Shown: positions 36,398 through 47,097 of the stretch, piece after piece
Position numbering within the stretch: the first letter of the stretch is position 1
Layout: each line of letters begins with the position of its first letter
Assembly (NCBI GenBank): GCA_031277095.1
Contig: JAISLU010000071.1
Span: 47,843-111,842, forward strand
DNA: 64,000 nt
Direction of reading: 5' to 3'
Source of the DNA: Synergistaceae bacterium
Lineage (GTDB): Bacteria > Synergistota > Synergistia > Synergistales > Aminobacteriaceae
Translations under genes and position numbers: made by a program
The notes under the pieces: model-generated
What the model was told of the DNA's origin: nothing
The model's input: the letters and a program-made list of their open reading frames with translations, nothing else
Database searches by the model: none

Positions 36398-37729
36398 ATG
36401 GAGACACGCGTACGGTTCGCCCCGAGCCCCACGGGCGCTTTGCACATCGGGGGAGGGCACACCGCTCTTTTCAACTGGCTTTGGGCCAGGCGCACCGGCG
36501 GCAAATTCGTCCTTCGTATAGAGGACACGGACAGAGAGCGCTCCACGCAAGAATACGAAGACACCATCATGTCCGGCATGAAATGGCTGGGATTGGACTG
36601 GGACGAAGGCCCGGACTGCGAGGGCCCCTGCGGCCCCTACCGCCAGTCCGCCAGGCTGGACCTGTATCGGGAAAACGCCGAGAAGCTCTTGGCGGACGGC
36701 CGCGCCTACAGAGACGGGGGCGCTGTGATCTTCAAGGTCCTCCCCGACGTGGAGCTTTCCTTCGACGACGTGGTTTACGGACGTATCGAGACGAAAAGCG
36801 ACGGGCTGAGGGAAAGGGCGTCGGGCGAACTCAAAGACATCGTTCTGCTCAAGAGCGACGGCATGCCCACCTACAACTACGCCGTGGTCATCGACGATCA
36901 TTTCATGAAGATCACTCACGTCATCCGGGGCGAAGACCACATTTCGAACACCCCCAAACAGCTTCTCGTCTACAAGGCCTTTGGCTGGGAGCCGCCTCTT
37001 TTTGCGCACCTGCCGATGATTCTGGGCAAGGACAAAAAAAAGCTGAGCAAGCGCCACGGTGCCACAAGCGTTTACGAGTTTCGGGACATGGGCTACATGC
37101 CGGACTCCGTTTTCAATTTTCTGGCCAACCTGGGCTGGTCCGCCGGCGAAGACAAGGAAATCTTCAACCGGGGCGAGGCCGTGGAGATGTTCGAACTTTC
37201 CCGTGTGACCCGCAAGCCCGCCGTTTTCGACCTGGACAAGCTGAATTTCATCAATCAGGAACACCTGAAGCGTATGGACCCGTCGGCGAGGCTCGACTTG
37301 GTAAAGCCCTTCTGGAGGGAGGCGGGGCTCCCCGTGGAAAAACACGGCGACGCCTATCTGGCCGATGCCCTGACTCTTATGGGAGGACGCGGGCAGACCG
37401 CCAAAGAGCTGGCCTCCTTTGCGGACTATTACGTGTCCTTCGAGCCGGTGAAGGACCGCTGGAAGGCCGAGAACATATCGGAGGAAATGCGCCCCGGGCT
37501 GAAGGAATTCTTCACCGAACTGCTGGCCGAGCCCAACTGGACCGCGGAGGCGCTGGAGGCCCGAGCCCGGGCTTGGGTGGAGAAAAAAGGAGTCAAGATG
37601 AAGGACTACGCGATGACCCTGCGCTTTGCCTTGACGGGCATGAAGGTCAGCCCCGGCATTTTTGAAGTCTCGACGCTTCTGGGACGCGACGAAGTGAGGC
37701 TCAGGCTGGAATTTTACGGACTCCTGTAG
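36398..37729 (+). CDS. gltX: Glutamyl-tRNA synthetase
   Basis: METRVRFAPSPTGALHIGGGHTALFNWLWAR...RIEDTDRERSTQEYE...KKLSKRHGATSV. Confidence 0.96.
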   Translation: METRVRFAPSPTGALHIGGGHTALFNWLWARRTGGKFVLRIEDTDRERSTQEYEDTIMSGMKWLGLDWDEGPDCEGPCGPYRQSARLDLYRENAEKLLADGRAYRDGGAVIFKVLPDVELSFDDVVYGRIETKSDGLRERASGELKDIVLLKSDGMPTYNYAVVIDDHFMKITHVIRGEDHISNTPKQLLVYKAFGWEPPLFAHLPMILGKDKKKLSKRHGATSVYEFRDMGYMPDSVFNFLANLGWSAGEDKEIFNRGEAVEMFELSRVTRKPAVFDLDKLNFINQEHLKRMDPSARLDLVKPFWREAGLPVEKHGDAYLADALTLMGGRGQTAKELASFADYYVSFEPVKDRWKAENISEEMRPGLKEFFTELLAEPNWTAEALEARARAWVEKKGVKMKDYAMTLRFALTGMKVSPGIFEVSTLLGRDEVRLRLEFYGLL

Positions 37730-37817
37730 CGCCGGTACAGCCATCGACTTTAAAAACGCGCATGTTCTCTGCTGAGAAAATCGAGCAGAAAAATCAATAA
37801 CAAGAAAGAGCCTGCCC

Positions 37818-38657
37818 ATGGAAATCACAGAGAAAAATTCAATAAAAACTGCCTACGAACACGTGTCGATCATTTTATTTTTTGTCTGGCTCGTGGGCGG
37901 GACATTCATGTTTTCAGGATTGAATCCTTTGATTTCCATAATTTTGGGCATGTTGGGCGTAAATACTCCGTGGATTTATTTGTTTTTGGGTACGCTGGCA
38001 GATAAACGATGGATCTTTTATGCCTTAGGGATCGACCCCATCGACCCGCAAATTCCTGTGGCGGCTTCGATAACATTTCCTCCGGAGATGTGTCTCAGGG
38101 TGCCTTTAATGATAGCCTCTTTTCCCAAAATAGCTTCCAGTCTGTCTGGAGGCTTATATTTGCTCATGATAATTTCGACTGTCTGGGCTGTGAATCATAT
38201 ATTTGTGCGAATGCTGGGGATGTATCTTTATCTCGACTCACAAATAAAAGACAACAAGCATAACGAAACGATAGCGGCAGAGGGTTTCCTCTATGAGAGA
38301 TTATTGAAATGGGGGCATGGCGGCAACGTCTGCCTGCGGATAGGGGCAATGCTGATGTTCGTTTTCGTGTTTGTCCTGCTGACTTTCGCGCAAGCGCCAT
38401 TTTCCATGGTGCTTTTGCTGTTTGGTTTTGTCGTATGGGTGAATTTTATTGTCTTGGCCATCTCTTTGTCGAAACGATTCATTGTCAGCCATATATTGCT
38501 TTACACATGTTCGAAAATCAATGCGCATACCCGAAAAGAATTTGAAGAAATGATATCGAGCTTGATATCACGCCAATTGAAGTCAATGAAATTAGAGGTT
38601 ATACCGTTGTTTTTCATTTATGTATTGACGGGGATATTGATTTACAAATCTGTTTAA
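37818..38657 (+). CDS. Hypothetical polytopic membrane protein
   Basis: ATG ORF with several hydrophobic segments, no family recognised; visibly more AT-rich than neighbours. Confidence 0.6.
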   Translation: MEITEKNSIKTAYEHVSIILFFVWLVGGTFMFSGLNPLISIILGMLGVNTPWIYLFLGTLADKRWIFYALGIDPIDPQIPVAASITFPPEMCLRVPLMIASFPKIASSLSGGLYLLMIISTVWAVNHIFVRMLGMYLYLDSQIKDNKHNETIAAEGFLYERLLKWGHGGNVCLRIGAMLMFVFVFVLLTFAQAPFSMVLLLFGFVVWVNFIVLAISLSKRFIVSHILLYTCSKINAHTRKEFEEMISSLISRQLKSMKLEVIPLFFIYVLTGILIYKSV

Positions 38658-38677
38658 ACAAGTCACCATCACGACCA

Positions 38678-39625
38678 TTGAGAGCCAGCAGGGCAGGGCG
38701 CGGAAAAACCGTCGAGCAGGTCAACCCCACACCTGTGTCCATTTCATCCGATTTTGAACGTTTGCAAAATATGATAAGATGTATGTTGTTCAGACTCCTC
38801 GTGATGGCTTTGAACGGTTGCGCGTTCATTGGGAAATCCGTTTCCGGTCTTTTGAGGCTTCGTCGGCCGATTTTCCGCAAAGTTGCCTCTTGCGCGGTCG
38901 AAAGGAGAGTGTGCTATTTGTTTTCATGTTTGAGAACTTACGGGCTATGGAGCGCGTTTTTCATTGTTTCTCTCGGATTTTTTTCGGGCGCCTTTGCCGA
39001 AGAGGCCCCCCGGCCTCCGGGGCTGGTGGAGATCCCATCTCTGCCGCCCCTACAGGTTTTCGGGACCCCCAACCCCCCCAATATCTCTCACGACGCGTTC
39101 GGCGTCATGCCCCACATGACCTTTTGGCAAAAAAGCGCCGCTGTTCCTTCCGAGGCCAAGGCTTCGGGGCCCAAGGCTCCCAAGGCCAAGGCAATTCCCG
39201 TCGATCCCGGCAAGTACCCTGCCCTGGCGTGGCCTGTGCGGGGTAAAGTCTCCTCGGGTTACGGCCTGCGGGGGGCCGGGCTGCGCAGGCGTATGCACCA
39301 GGGAATCGATATCCCCGTCCCTGTAGGGACCCCTATACAGGCCGCTCTGGCGGGCGTGGTCGCGGAGGCCCGCCAGTACAACGGGTACGGAAAAACCGTC
39401 ATTCTCGCCCACGGCAAGGGCACAAAAACCCTTTACGCCCATTGTTCGGAGTTTGCGGTGAAGCAGGGCGATCAGGTGGAGCAGGGGCAGGTCATCGCTT
39501 ACGCGGGCGATACGGGCCGGGCGACCACCTCGCACCTCCATTTCGGCGTCATGGTAGAGGGTTCTTTCCGAGACCCGCGAGCCCTCCTCCAAAACAAACC
39601 CCAGCAGCTTGCACAAAAACCTTAG
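38678..39625 (+). CDS. M23 family metallopeptidase (LytM-type murein hydrolase activator)
   Basis: WPVRGKVSSGYGLRGAGLRRRMHQGIDIPVPVGTPIQAALAGVV...HGKGTKTLYAHCSEF...GDTGRATTSHLHFGVMVEG; true start probably nearer the signal-peptide region (~38.9 kb). Confidence 0.9.
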   Translation: MRASRAGRGKTVEQVNPTPVSISSDFERLQNMIRCMLFRLLVMALNGCAFIGKSVSGLLRLRRPIFRKVASCAVERRVCYLFSCLRTYGLWSAFFIVSLGFFSGAFAEEAPRPPGLVEIPSLPPLQVFGTPNPPNISHDAFGVMPHMTFWQKSAAVPSEAKASGPKAPKAKAIPVDPGKYPALAWPVRGKVSSGYGLRGAGLRRRMHQGIDIPVPVGTPIQAALAGVVAEARQYNGYGKTVILAHGKGTKTLYAHCSEFAVKQGDQVEQGQVIAYAGDTGRATTSHLHFGVMVEGSFRDPRALLQNKPQQLAQKP

Positions 39626-39681
39626 CCAGAAATCACACTGCTCGGCCATTGTATTGTCCAATGTGAGATTTTTAAAGCCGA

Positions 39682-40335
39682 TTGACGATTTTTTTAGAAG
39701 GAAAGGTCATGGAAGATAGAAGGGGATTCTGGGTTGCCGCAGTAGTGTTGTCCCCGTTTCTGTTTCTTCTGCTGTGGGCAGATCCTCCTTCCTGGATTGC
39801 CAGTAGCTATGACACGATGTTTATGTCGGGGTTCAAATCCGCTGAGGGGGGATTTGCTATCGACGTCCCTAAGCGGTGGAAAGTGGGAGAGCCGTCCCAA
39901 TCCAAAGCGTGGCGGTCTTTTGCATATAAACTCGGATGGTTGCGCGAGAACTCATATCTCGATGCGTGGTATTTGAGTTTGAGACACGGAGGCCATTACT
40001 ATTATGCGTTGGTTCGTGTCCACAAAATAGCCTATGGCGCCAATGAAGTCCCGCCTATGGAAGAATTCGCCAAAGAATTGCTCTATAAACGCGGCATAGG
40101 TGGGCGATTGACAAAAATACAATTTAAGGCCCAAAGACTGAAAAGTTATCCATCGTCTAAAATGACCCTGGCCGCTGGGAGGGATACCTTCGTTTGCTGG
40201 CAGGTACTCGACGACAAATCAAATCGTTACGTCATCCAGTTTTACACAAACCGCTTCCGCGATTATGAAAAAGTTTTCGAGAAAATGATGCAATCTTTCT
40301 CGTTCAGAATACAACACCTACGTTCGCCCATGTAA
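39682..40335 (+). CDS. Hypothetical membrane-anchored protein
   Basis: MEDRRGFWVAAVVLSPFLFLLLWADPPSW N-terminal TM; start probably ATG at 39709; no family recognised. Confidence 0.6.
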   Translation: MTIFLEGKVMEDRRGFWVAAVVLSPFLFLLLWADPPSWIASSYDTMFMSGFKSAEGGFAIDVPKRWKVGEPSQSKAWRSFAYKLGWLRENSYLDAWYLSLRHGGHYYYALVRVHKIAYGANEVPPMEEFAKELLYKRGIGGRLTKIQFKAQRLKSYPSSKMTLAAGRDTFVCWQVLDDKSNRYVIQFYTNRFRDYEKVFEKMMQSFSFRIQHLRSPM

Positions 40336-40369
40336 AAACGGCCGCCCGGAGAATGAGCGACCGTTTTTT
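40335..40369. terminator. Bidirectional intrinsic terminator
   Basis: AAAACGGCCGC...GCGACCGTTTTTT between convergent genes. Confidence 0.75.
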
Positions 40370-40411
40370 CGGTTTCGATATTCGTGAAAGATCGAGCCGC
40401 GGGAGAGCCAG

Positions 40412-42499
40412 CTAGATGAAAAGAGGCGCCAGCACCAACGCGACCACCGTCATGAGTTTTATCAGGATATTCAGGCTGGGGCCGGCGGTGTCCTTGAAAG
40501 GATCCCCCACTGTGTCCCCCACCACCGCCGCCGCGTGGTTGGCGGTTCCCTTGCCGCCGAAGTTTCCCTCTTCGATGTATTTTTTGGCGTTATCCCAAGC
40601 TCCGCCGGAATTTGCCATGAAAAGCGCCAGCATAACCCCCGTGACGATCGAGCCGCCCAAAAGGCCCCCCAGCGCCGCCTTGCCGAGAACGAGGCCCACA
40701 AGCAACGGACACACCAGCGCCAAAACACCAGGGATCACCATCTCCTTGAGCGCCGCGCTGGTGGAAATGGCCACACATTTTTCGTAGTCCGGCGGGGTCG
40801 TTCCCTCCATAAGGCCTGCAACTTCACGGAATTGACGGCGAACCTCCTCGATCATGGCCTGAGCCGCGCGCCCCACGGCCTCGATTGAAAGAGCGCAAAA
40901 GATGAAGGGCAGCACACCGCCCAGCAACATGCCGACGATGACTCCCGGATTCAGGATGTCGATGGCCGACAGCTCGGCGGCCTGAGCGTAGGCGATGAAC
41001 AGCGACAACGCCGTGAGCGCCGCGGAACCGATCGCCAGCCCCTTGCCCATAGCCGCGGTGGTGTTGCCGATGGAATCCAGCTTATCCGTGATTTTACGCA
41101 CCTCCGGAGGAAGCTGGCTCATCTGAGCGATGCCCCCCGCGTTATCCGATATGGGGCCATAAGCGTCCACGGAAAGGGCAATGCCGGTGATGGAAAGCAT
41201 CCCCACCGCCGCGCAGGCCACTCCAAAAACCCCGGCCAGGAAATGGCTGATCAACGTGGCCAGGCAGATCAGCACCACGGGGAACAAAGCGGACTTCATG
41301 CCTAGGGAGAGCCCCGACAAGACCACCGTGGCGGGACCTGTCTCCGAGGACTGGGCGACGTTTCGGACGGGAGGATAGTCGCTGGAGGTGTAGCATTCCG
41401 TGACGAACCCGATCAGCACGCCGGCAAGAACGCCCGAGGTCACGGCCAAAAACACGTTGAAGGTTTTGGTGAAAAAACAGATCAGACTCAAAACGAAAGT
41501 GCCGGCAATCATCATGCCGCCGGCGACGAAAATGCCAATCCGAAGGGCAAAAGCGGCGTCGCCGCTGCGGATGCGGTCCAAAATTCTTTTGACGGAGCCT
41601 AATTTTTCGGCGTAAGACAACACCCAGTCAACCCCCTTGGAAAGATAGGGAACGTTGGTGCTGATCAGAAGACAGCCCGCAATGGACGAAAGAATGCCCC
41701 AGCCCGCGAGAAGCAGGGGGAACGCCGCGCCCCACAGTCCCAGGGCCGTGCCGTCGTTGTAGAGGTCCGTGCATAAGAACCCCACGGCCATCGCAGCGAT
41801 GACGGAGTTCACGTAGGACTCGAAGAGGTCCGCGCTCATTCCCGCCACGTCGCCCACGTTGTCCCCTACGTTGTCCGCGATCACCGCCGGGTTGCGCGGG
41901 TCGTCCTCGGGAATCCCCGCCTCCACCTTGCCGACCAGATCGGCGCCTACGTCCGCGGCCTTGGTGTAGATACCCCCGCCTACCCGGGCGAACAGGGCGA
42001 TACTGCTGGCCCCCATGCCGAAGGCCGCCAGCGACTTCACGCTCAAGAACAGGTATGCCACGGCGATTCCGCCCAAACCGATCCCCACCACCAGCATCCC
42101 CACGATGCTGCCGCCGGAAAATGCCATATCCAGCGCCTCGCCGGAGCTTTTAGTGGCCGCGAAGGTTGTACGCCCATTGGCCTGGGTGGCGACGTACATC
42201 CCCAGCCAACCGGCCGCCGCGCTGCAAAAAGCTCCAAGCAAAAAAGCGAAGGCGGGCCCGCCGCCAAAACCTATTTTCCACATCCCCAGCAAAAGGAGAA
42301 AAACCCCGCCCACAAAAAACGCCAGCCATGTGTATTCCTTTTTGATAAAGGCCATGGCCCCTTTGTGGATAATCAGGGAAAGTTCCGCCACACGCGGGTT
42401 GTCGATGGTCAAAACCATCATCTTCTTATAAATCAGCCACGCATAACCTATCGCTGTCAAACCCAAGATCAAAGTCAACAGCACCAGTAAAATCGTCAC
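40412..42499 (-). CDS. hppA: Membrane-bound ion-translocating pyrophosphatase
   Basis: [84 protein letters not shown]. Confidence 0.95.
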   Translation of the reverse strand: MTILLVLLTLILGLTAIGYAWLIYKKMMVLTIDNPRVAELSLIIHKGAMAFIKKEYTWLAFFVGGVFLLLLGMWKIGFGGGPAFAFLLGAFCSAAAGWLGMYVATQANGRTTFAATKSSGEALDMAFSGGSIVGMLVVGIGLGGIAVAYLFLSVKSLAAFGMGASSIALFARVGGGIYTKAADVGADLVGKVEAGIPEDDPRNPAVIADNVGDNVGDVAGMSADLFESYVNSVIAAMAVGFLCTDLYNDGTALGLWGAAFPLLLAGWGILSSIAGCLLISTNVPYLSKGVDWVLSYAEKLGSVKRILDRIRSGDAAFALRIGIFVAGGMMIAGTFVLSLICFFTKTFNVFLAVTSGVLAGVLIGFVTECYTSSDYPPVRNVAQSSETGPATVVLSGLSLGMKSALFPVVLICLATLISHFLAGVFGVACAAVGMLSITGIALSVDAYGPISDNAGGIAQMSQLPPEVRKITDKLDSIGNTTAAMGKGLAIGSAALTALSLFIAYAQAAELSAIDILNPGVIVGMLLGGVLPFIFCALSIEAVGRAAQAMIEEVRRQFREVAGLMEGTTPPDYEKCVAISTSAALKEMVIPGVLALVCPLLVGLVLGKAALGGLLGGSIVTGVMLALFMANSGGAWDNAKKYIEEGNFGGKGTANHAAAVVGDTVGDPFKDTAGPSLNILIKLMTVVALVLAPLFI

Positions 42500-42867
42500 C
42501 TCTGAAACCTCCTTAAAATTCTGCCTTCAAATTCTTTCCCGTACTTTTTCTTTCCCATACTTTCTGATCTTTTACTTTCTGTCTTCTTACCTGCTTTACT
42601 CTGCAATTCGATATCATTATCGATTATAGCTCAAATATCAGCAATCATTCAAACCCGCTGCGATCAATCCTCTATGATCAATTTTCTGTGACCAATTTTC
42701 ATCAATCTTCATTTGACAGGCGTTGTCGTTACAAATATAGCTCACAGCTTTCTCAAAAAAAGCCCCAGAGAAAATCTTTGCCGAAGGGGAATCGAAGGCA
42801 GTGGTCAAGCGCGGTGATCCAGAGCGGTGTTTTGAGCGGTTCTTTTCCCATATCTTTTCAAAATTTT

Positions 42868-45030
42868 TCAAACTCCGGAGAGCATTTCCGGGGGGAGCCA
42901 TTTTTGAAGAATTTTATTCAGTTGATCGAGTTCTATCGGTTTACTGATGAAATCGCTCATGCCCTTGCTCAAAAAAAGCTCTTTCATCCCCGAAATCGCG
43001 TTCGCCGTCAAGGCCACCACAGGGACGTCGGCCCGCCAGTCTTCGTGGGTGCGTATCCGCTCTGTGACCTCGATCCCATCCATTTCGGGCATCATGTGAT
43101 CCATGAAAATGAGGTCGTACCGTTTTTCGTCCATCATTTGAAGCGCCTCCGCGCCGCTTTGTGCCGTTTCGGCCTGTATATCGTATTGCCTCAGCAGCTC
43201 GGATGCGACGAGGAGATTGATTTCGTTGTCGTCCACAACGAGAATTTGGGCGTTCTCCGCTTTGAAAGAACCCAAGACGTCGTCGGCCTCCCGCGCCGAG
43301 TCTCGATGCTTCTCGGAAGATTTATCGAGGGCCCGGGCGAGGGCGGTGATCAAAACCGGCTCGAAAAGGGCCTCCACATCGGCTCCGATTTCTCTTTCGT
43401 CGGTATACTGCAAACTTTTGACGGAAATTTTTCTCAGCGACTTCATTTCCGAAAGCCGCGCGACGATGTCTCCGCACCCTTCGTCTTCGAGAAGCTCACG
43501 CTGATAAATCAAGTGGGTATAGTCCTCGAAACCCGGAACCTGGAAGATACCCCGCGGGTTCTCGATATGGGAAACCGCGATCCCCAGTTTTCTCAATTTC
43601 TCCTGAAGGCTTTCCTTCATCAGCCCTCTGGCGAGGAGTATCACCTTGTGGGTATGGGGGTTTTCGACGAAGGCCAAAGGTTTGTCCGAGTCCGCAATCT
43701 GAGGGATGATACAGGTAAAGACAGACCCCTTGCCGTATGCGCTGGTCAGGCCCACCGTTCCCCCCATCAGTTCCGACAGTTTCCGGGTTATGGCGAGCCC
43801 CAGGCCCGTTCCCTGAATGCCTCGATGTTTTTTCACGTCCATTTGGGAGAAAGCGTCGAAGAGATGCGGGATATCCTCTTCTTTGATCCCAGAACCCGTG
43901 TCTTCCACCGCAAAAGAAAGAACTATCTTTTCGCCGTCTCTCGTCTCTCCGGCCTCCCCCATGTTTTCGGGAAGGTCGGAGAGACGCGAAACCGAGAGCT
44001 TGACGTAGCCTTCCTGGGTAAATTTCACGGAGTTTCCCAGGAGGTTCAAAAGGATCTGCTTGATCCTCACGTCGTCGCCGATCACCTTCGAAGGAATGGA
44101 GGGATCGATATTCGTCAAGAACCGAATCCCTTTTTCGAACGCCCGAATCTGGATCATTCCGGCCACGTCCGATATCATGGACGAGAAGTCGTAAGACACC
44201 GCGGTGATTTCCATCTTGTTGGCGTCGATCTTCGAAAAATCGAGGATGTCGTTGATGATGGTGAGGAGGGAATCGGAGGCCCGCGAAAGGTTTTGCGCAT
44301 AGCCATGCTGAACGTCGTCCAGCCTCGTGTGGAGAAGGAGGTCGCTCATCCCCTTGATGGCGTTCATGGGGGTACGGATCTCATGGCTCATGTTGGCCAG
44401 AAAGATCCCCTTGGTCATGGAGGCCTCTTCGGCTTTTTCCTTCGCCTTGTACAACTCGGTGACGTCGTGAAAAACACACACGGCTCCGTGCAGGTTGCCG
44501 TTTTTATCGACGGCGGGCGAAAGCGCGCAGTTGACGGTGATTTCGTCGCCTCCCGACAAGAGCAGCCTTTGGGTGTAGCTGACGGGAAGAGAGGTATCCA
44601 GGACGGTTCGGCACCTGCCCAGAAGACTTTGTATTTGCTCCGGCGATATTTTCCGCGAAAAAAGAGCCTCCATGGAGTGGTTGACTATTTCTCCCACGTC
44701 GGAAAAGCCCAAAAAATTCACCAGGGTATCCGTGGCGAGCGCGATATTCATATTTTTATCCAGGACAAAAATGAAGTCGGCGCACGTTTGCAGCAAAAGC
44801 CTATTGTAAAAATACTGCAGGTCCTTTTCGGATTCGTTGAAGTCACGAAGGCGCTCGGCGGTTTTATACATAATCCCCACGCGCTTGTAGTCGCTCTCCA
44901 GACGATTATGACGCCGCTGAAGTTTCTTATATTCATTTTGAAGCTTCTTGTATTCCTCTCTCAGCTCGTCAAACTGCCGATCGTCGTTGGATTCTTCGAC
45001 AGCGCGTTCCATCAGAGTATCGTCTTCCAC
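42868..45030 (-). CDS. Hybrid sensor histidine kinase/response regulator (PAS-HisKA-HATPase-REC)
   Basis: [63 protein letters not shown]...[14 protein letters not shown]. Confidence 0.93.
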   Translation of the reverse strand: MEDDTLMERAVEESNDDRQFDELREEYKKLQNEYKKLQRRHNRLESDYKRVGIMYKTAERLRDFNESEKDLQYFYNRLLLQTCADFIFVLDKNMNIALATDTLVNFLGFSDVGEIVNHSMEALFSRKISPEQIQSLLGRCRTVLDTSLPVSYTQRLLLSGGDEITVNCALSPAVDKNGNLHGAVCVFHDVTELYKAKEKAEEASMTKGIFLANMSHEIRTPMNAIKGMSDLLLHTRLDDVQHGYAQNLSRASDSLLTIINDILDFSKIDANKMEITAVSYDFSSMISDVAGMIQIRAFEKGIRFLTNIDPSIPSKVIGDDVRIKQILLNLLGNSVKFTQEGYVKLSVSRLSDLPENMGEAGETRDGEKIVLSFAVEDTGSGIKEEDIPHLFDAFSQMDVKKHRGIQGTGLGLAITRKLSELMGGTVGLTSAYGKGSVFTCIIPQIADSDKPLAFVENPHTHKVILLARGLMKESLQEKLRKLGIAVSHIENPRGIFQVPGFEDYTHLIYQRELLEDEGCGDIVARLSEMKSLRKISVKSLQYTDEREIGADVEALFEPVLITALARALDKSSEKHRDSAREADDVLGSFKAENAQILVVDDNEINLLVASELLRQYDIQAETAQSGAEALQMMDEKRYDLIFMDHMMPEMDGIEVTERIRTHEDWRADVPVVALTANAISGMKELFLSKGMSDFISKPIELDQLNKILQKWLPPEMLSGV

Positions 45031-45066
45031 GTCGCTACGCCTTCGAACTTTTCAAAGATCAGACCA

Positions 45067-46272
45067 TTACAAGGCGCACATAACGATAGACTCGTTGTGA
45101 ACCCGGTTGACGGCTTTGCCGTCGCGAACGGCCGTGGGGCATATCTCTCCATAAGCGTAAAAGCCCGAAAGAGTCAGGCTTTTCGGGAGGTGTTCGACGA
45201 TGATATTCCCCTCGATGTCCTTGTCGTCGGCCATGACCATGTAACGCCCTCCGCAGGAAACGCAGATGAGGGTCGTGTAGGTGTAATCTTCCCCGGCGGC
45301 GCTGATTTTTTCCAGGATTCCCTTCATGGCCATCCTGCAAGAATCTTGGATGTCCTGTCTTTTCATCGTGGCGATGGAGACGGTGGATTTTTCCGAAATC
45401 GAGCCGAAGAGAATGCCGGACCCGTCCTCCGGATTCAGGGTTTTGATGGTGCGCACCACGGGAATCCCATCGTTGTAATCGTTTTTGTTCAGATAAACTT
45501 TAAGGGGAGTCGAAACATACACCGCCAGGTCTCCTTGGTCGATGAGGTCGTCCACGTCCATCCCCACGGATTTCAGGTAATCCACGAAGGGCATGTTCTC
45601 GACGGTATGGACGACATTGTTTTGGGCTTTCGTAACGGTGCCTTTTTGTTCGGAGAAGGCGCTCAAAACGTTCTGCACGGAGAAAAGAGGTCGGACGTTT
45701 CCCCCCACCAGAACCACAGCCGCGCGATCTATGTAAGACCGTCCGTTGGCGTACATCAAAATGTCTCCATCCGCGATGTTCGACGAGGGCAGTCCCCCGA
45801 AAATAGGTATGTCTCCCGACACTTCACTCAAGATATCCACATAGTCGTCCAGGGGAGCGGTGTCGTTGAAAGGGGGGACGAGAAACAAAAGTTTTCCCTG
45901 CCCGCCCAGGGCGGAGGAGGTTTTCTTGTAGACCCCTTCCAGCTCTTGCTGCAGGTTGTCTGCTGTAAGCGTGTCCGTCAGGGCAACGGCGAACTCGGCG
46001 TCGTCGGCCGTCAAAACCACCAGAACGGCCGACATGATCTGAGAGCCGTGTTCCGTGTCGAAGTTGGCGATACTGGTGCAACCCGTTATCTCAAAAGGGA
46101 ACTTCTTCTTGAGCATGGCCGTAAAGGCCTCGTGGTCCATCTCCACGTCACAATACACGAATCCGCAGCTATTTTTGGCCAGAGGGCCCTTGTCGTTCAC
46201 CTGTTGCAGAAGATCTGCCACGGCTTTTTCGGCATCATCCATTTCGCTGGTTACGGCGACAATCGAACGCAT
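45067..46272 (-). CDS. FIST domain-containing protein
   Basis: Whole-length resemblance to FIST_N/FIST_C (GCTSIANFDTEHG...IFGGLPSSNIADG...VGMDVDDLIDQGDLAVYVSTPLKV). Confidence 0.75.
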   Translation of the reverse strand: MRSIVAVTSEMDDAEKAVADLLQQVNDKGPLAKNSCGFVYCDVEMDHEAFTAMLKKKFPFEITGCTSIANFDTEHGSQIMSAVLVVLTADDAEFAVALTDTLTADNLQQELEGVYKKTSSALGGQGKLLFLVPPFNDTAPLDDYVDILSEVSGDIPIFGGLPSSNIADGDILMYANGRSYIDRAAVVLVGGNVRPLFSVQNVLSAFSEQKGTVTKAQNNVVHTVENMPFVDYLKSVGMDVDDLIDQGDLAVYVSTPLKVYLNKNDYNDGIPVVRTIKTLNPEDGSGILFGSISEKSTVSIATMKRQDIQDSCRMAMKGILEKISAAGEDYTYTTLICVSCGGRYMVMADDKDIEGNIIVEHLPKSLTLSGFYAYGEICPTAVRDGKAVNRVHNESIVMCAL

Positions 46273-46288
46273 TCATGTCATCTCCTTT

Positions 46289-46897
46289 TTATTTATGATA
46301 GGTTTCCCAGACTTTACCGGAGTTTTCATAAGTAGGTTGGATCGTCGGCGATCCAGGATTCCAGCAGGCGGGGACGACGTTGCCTTTGTCTCGAAACTCT
46401 TTCAACGCCCGGATGCAGCGAACGATCTCTCCCGGATGGCGCCCGATAGCCGCGGCGTTGACGTAAATCAACTGGACTATCCCATCGGGATCGATGACGA
46501 CGGTTCCTCGATGGTCTATACCCTGCTCTGCATCGTAGAAATCGTAAACTTTACCCAACGCTCCCGTTTGATCGGTCAGCATGGGAAACGTCATTCCTCC
46601 CTCGATCATCTTGGAAAGCTCGTACTCGTTCCATTGTTTATGGGAAAACTTACTGTCTGTGCTGATTAAAAATACCTGAACCTTCAGCTCTTCAAAATCC
46701 CGTTTGTAGTCCACAAGAGACTGCAGCTCCGTCGGACAGACGTAAGTGAAATCCCCCGGGTAGAAAAACAAAAGCACCCATTTCCCCTTCCACTCGGAAA
46801 GCACGTATCTCTGAAACTTTTTATCTTTCGCGGAAAACCCTTCCACCGAAAAATTAGGAGCTTCCTCTCCCAAGCTCGCTTTTTTACCATACTCCAT
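46289..46897 (-). CDS. Peroxiredoxin (AhpC/Prx family)
   Basis: FFYPGDFTYVCPTELQSLVD...ISTDSKFSHKQW...GNVVPACWNPG. Confidence 0.93.
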   Translation of the reverse strand: MEYGKKASLGEEAPNFSVEGFSAKDKKFQRYVLSEWKGKWVLLFFYPGDFTYVCPTELQSLVDYKRDFEELKVQVFLISTDSKFSHKQWNEYELSKMIEGGMTFPMLTDQTGALGKVYDFYDAEQGIDHRGTVVIDPDGIVQLIYVNAAAIGRHPGEIVRCIRALKEFRDKGNVVPACWNPGSPTIQPTYENSGKVWETYHK

Positions 46898-47028
46898 TAT
46901 AGCCCCTCCTTGTCCTCATAACGGCGCCTTTCTTTATTTTTCACTTTATTTTCCCTTTATTTTCTCTTTTTCTTCCATAATTCTTCCATAATCCCGCTTG
47001 CAATTCGCCGCTCAAGCAAACTTTTCCC

Positions 47029-47071
47029 TCAAACAATTTTCACTCATACAATTTTCACTCAAACAATCTCC
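47029..47071. repeat. 15 bp tandem triplicate
   Basis: tcaaacaattttcac / tcatacaattttcac / tcaaacaatctcc. Confidence 0.85.
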
Positions 47072-47097
47072 TTAATTTATTATTCACTCAATTATAT

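Noticed and set aside
42688-46335. 1215 aa plus-strand ORF
   Set aside because: Antisense to the hybrid kinase, FIST and part of the downstream region, which have clear domain motifs; a long shadow frame, no recognisable domains.
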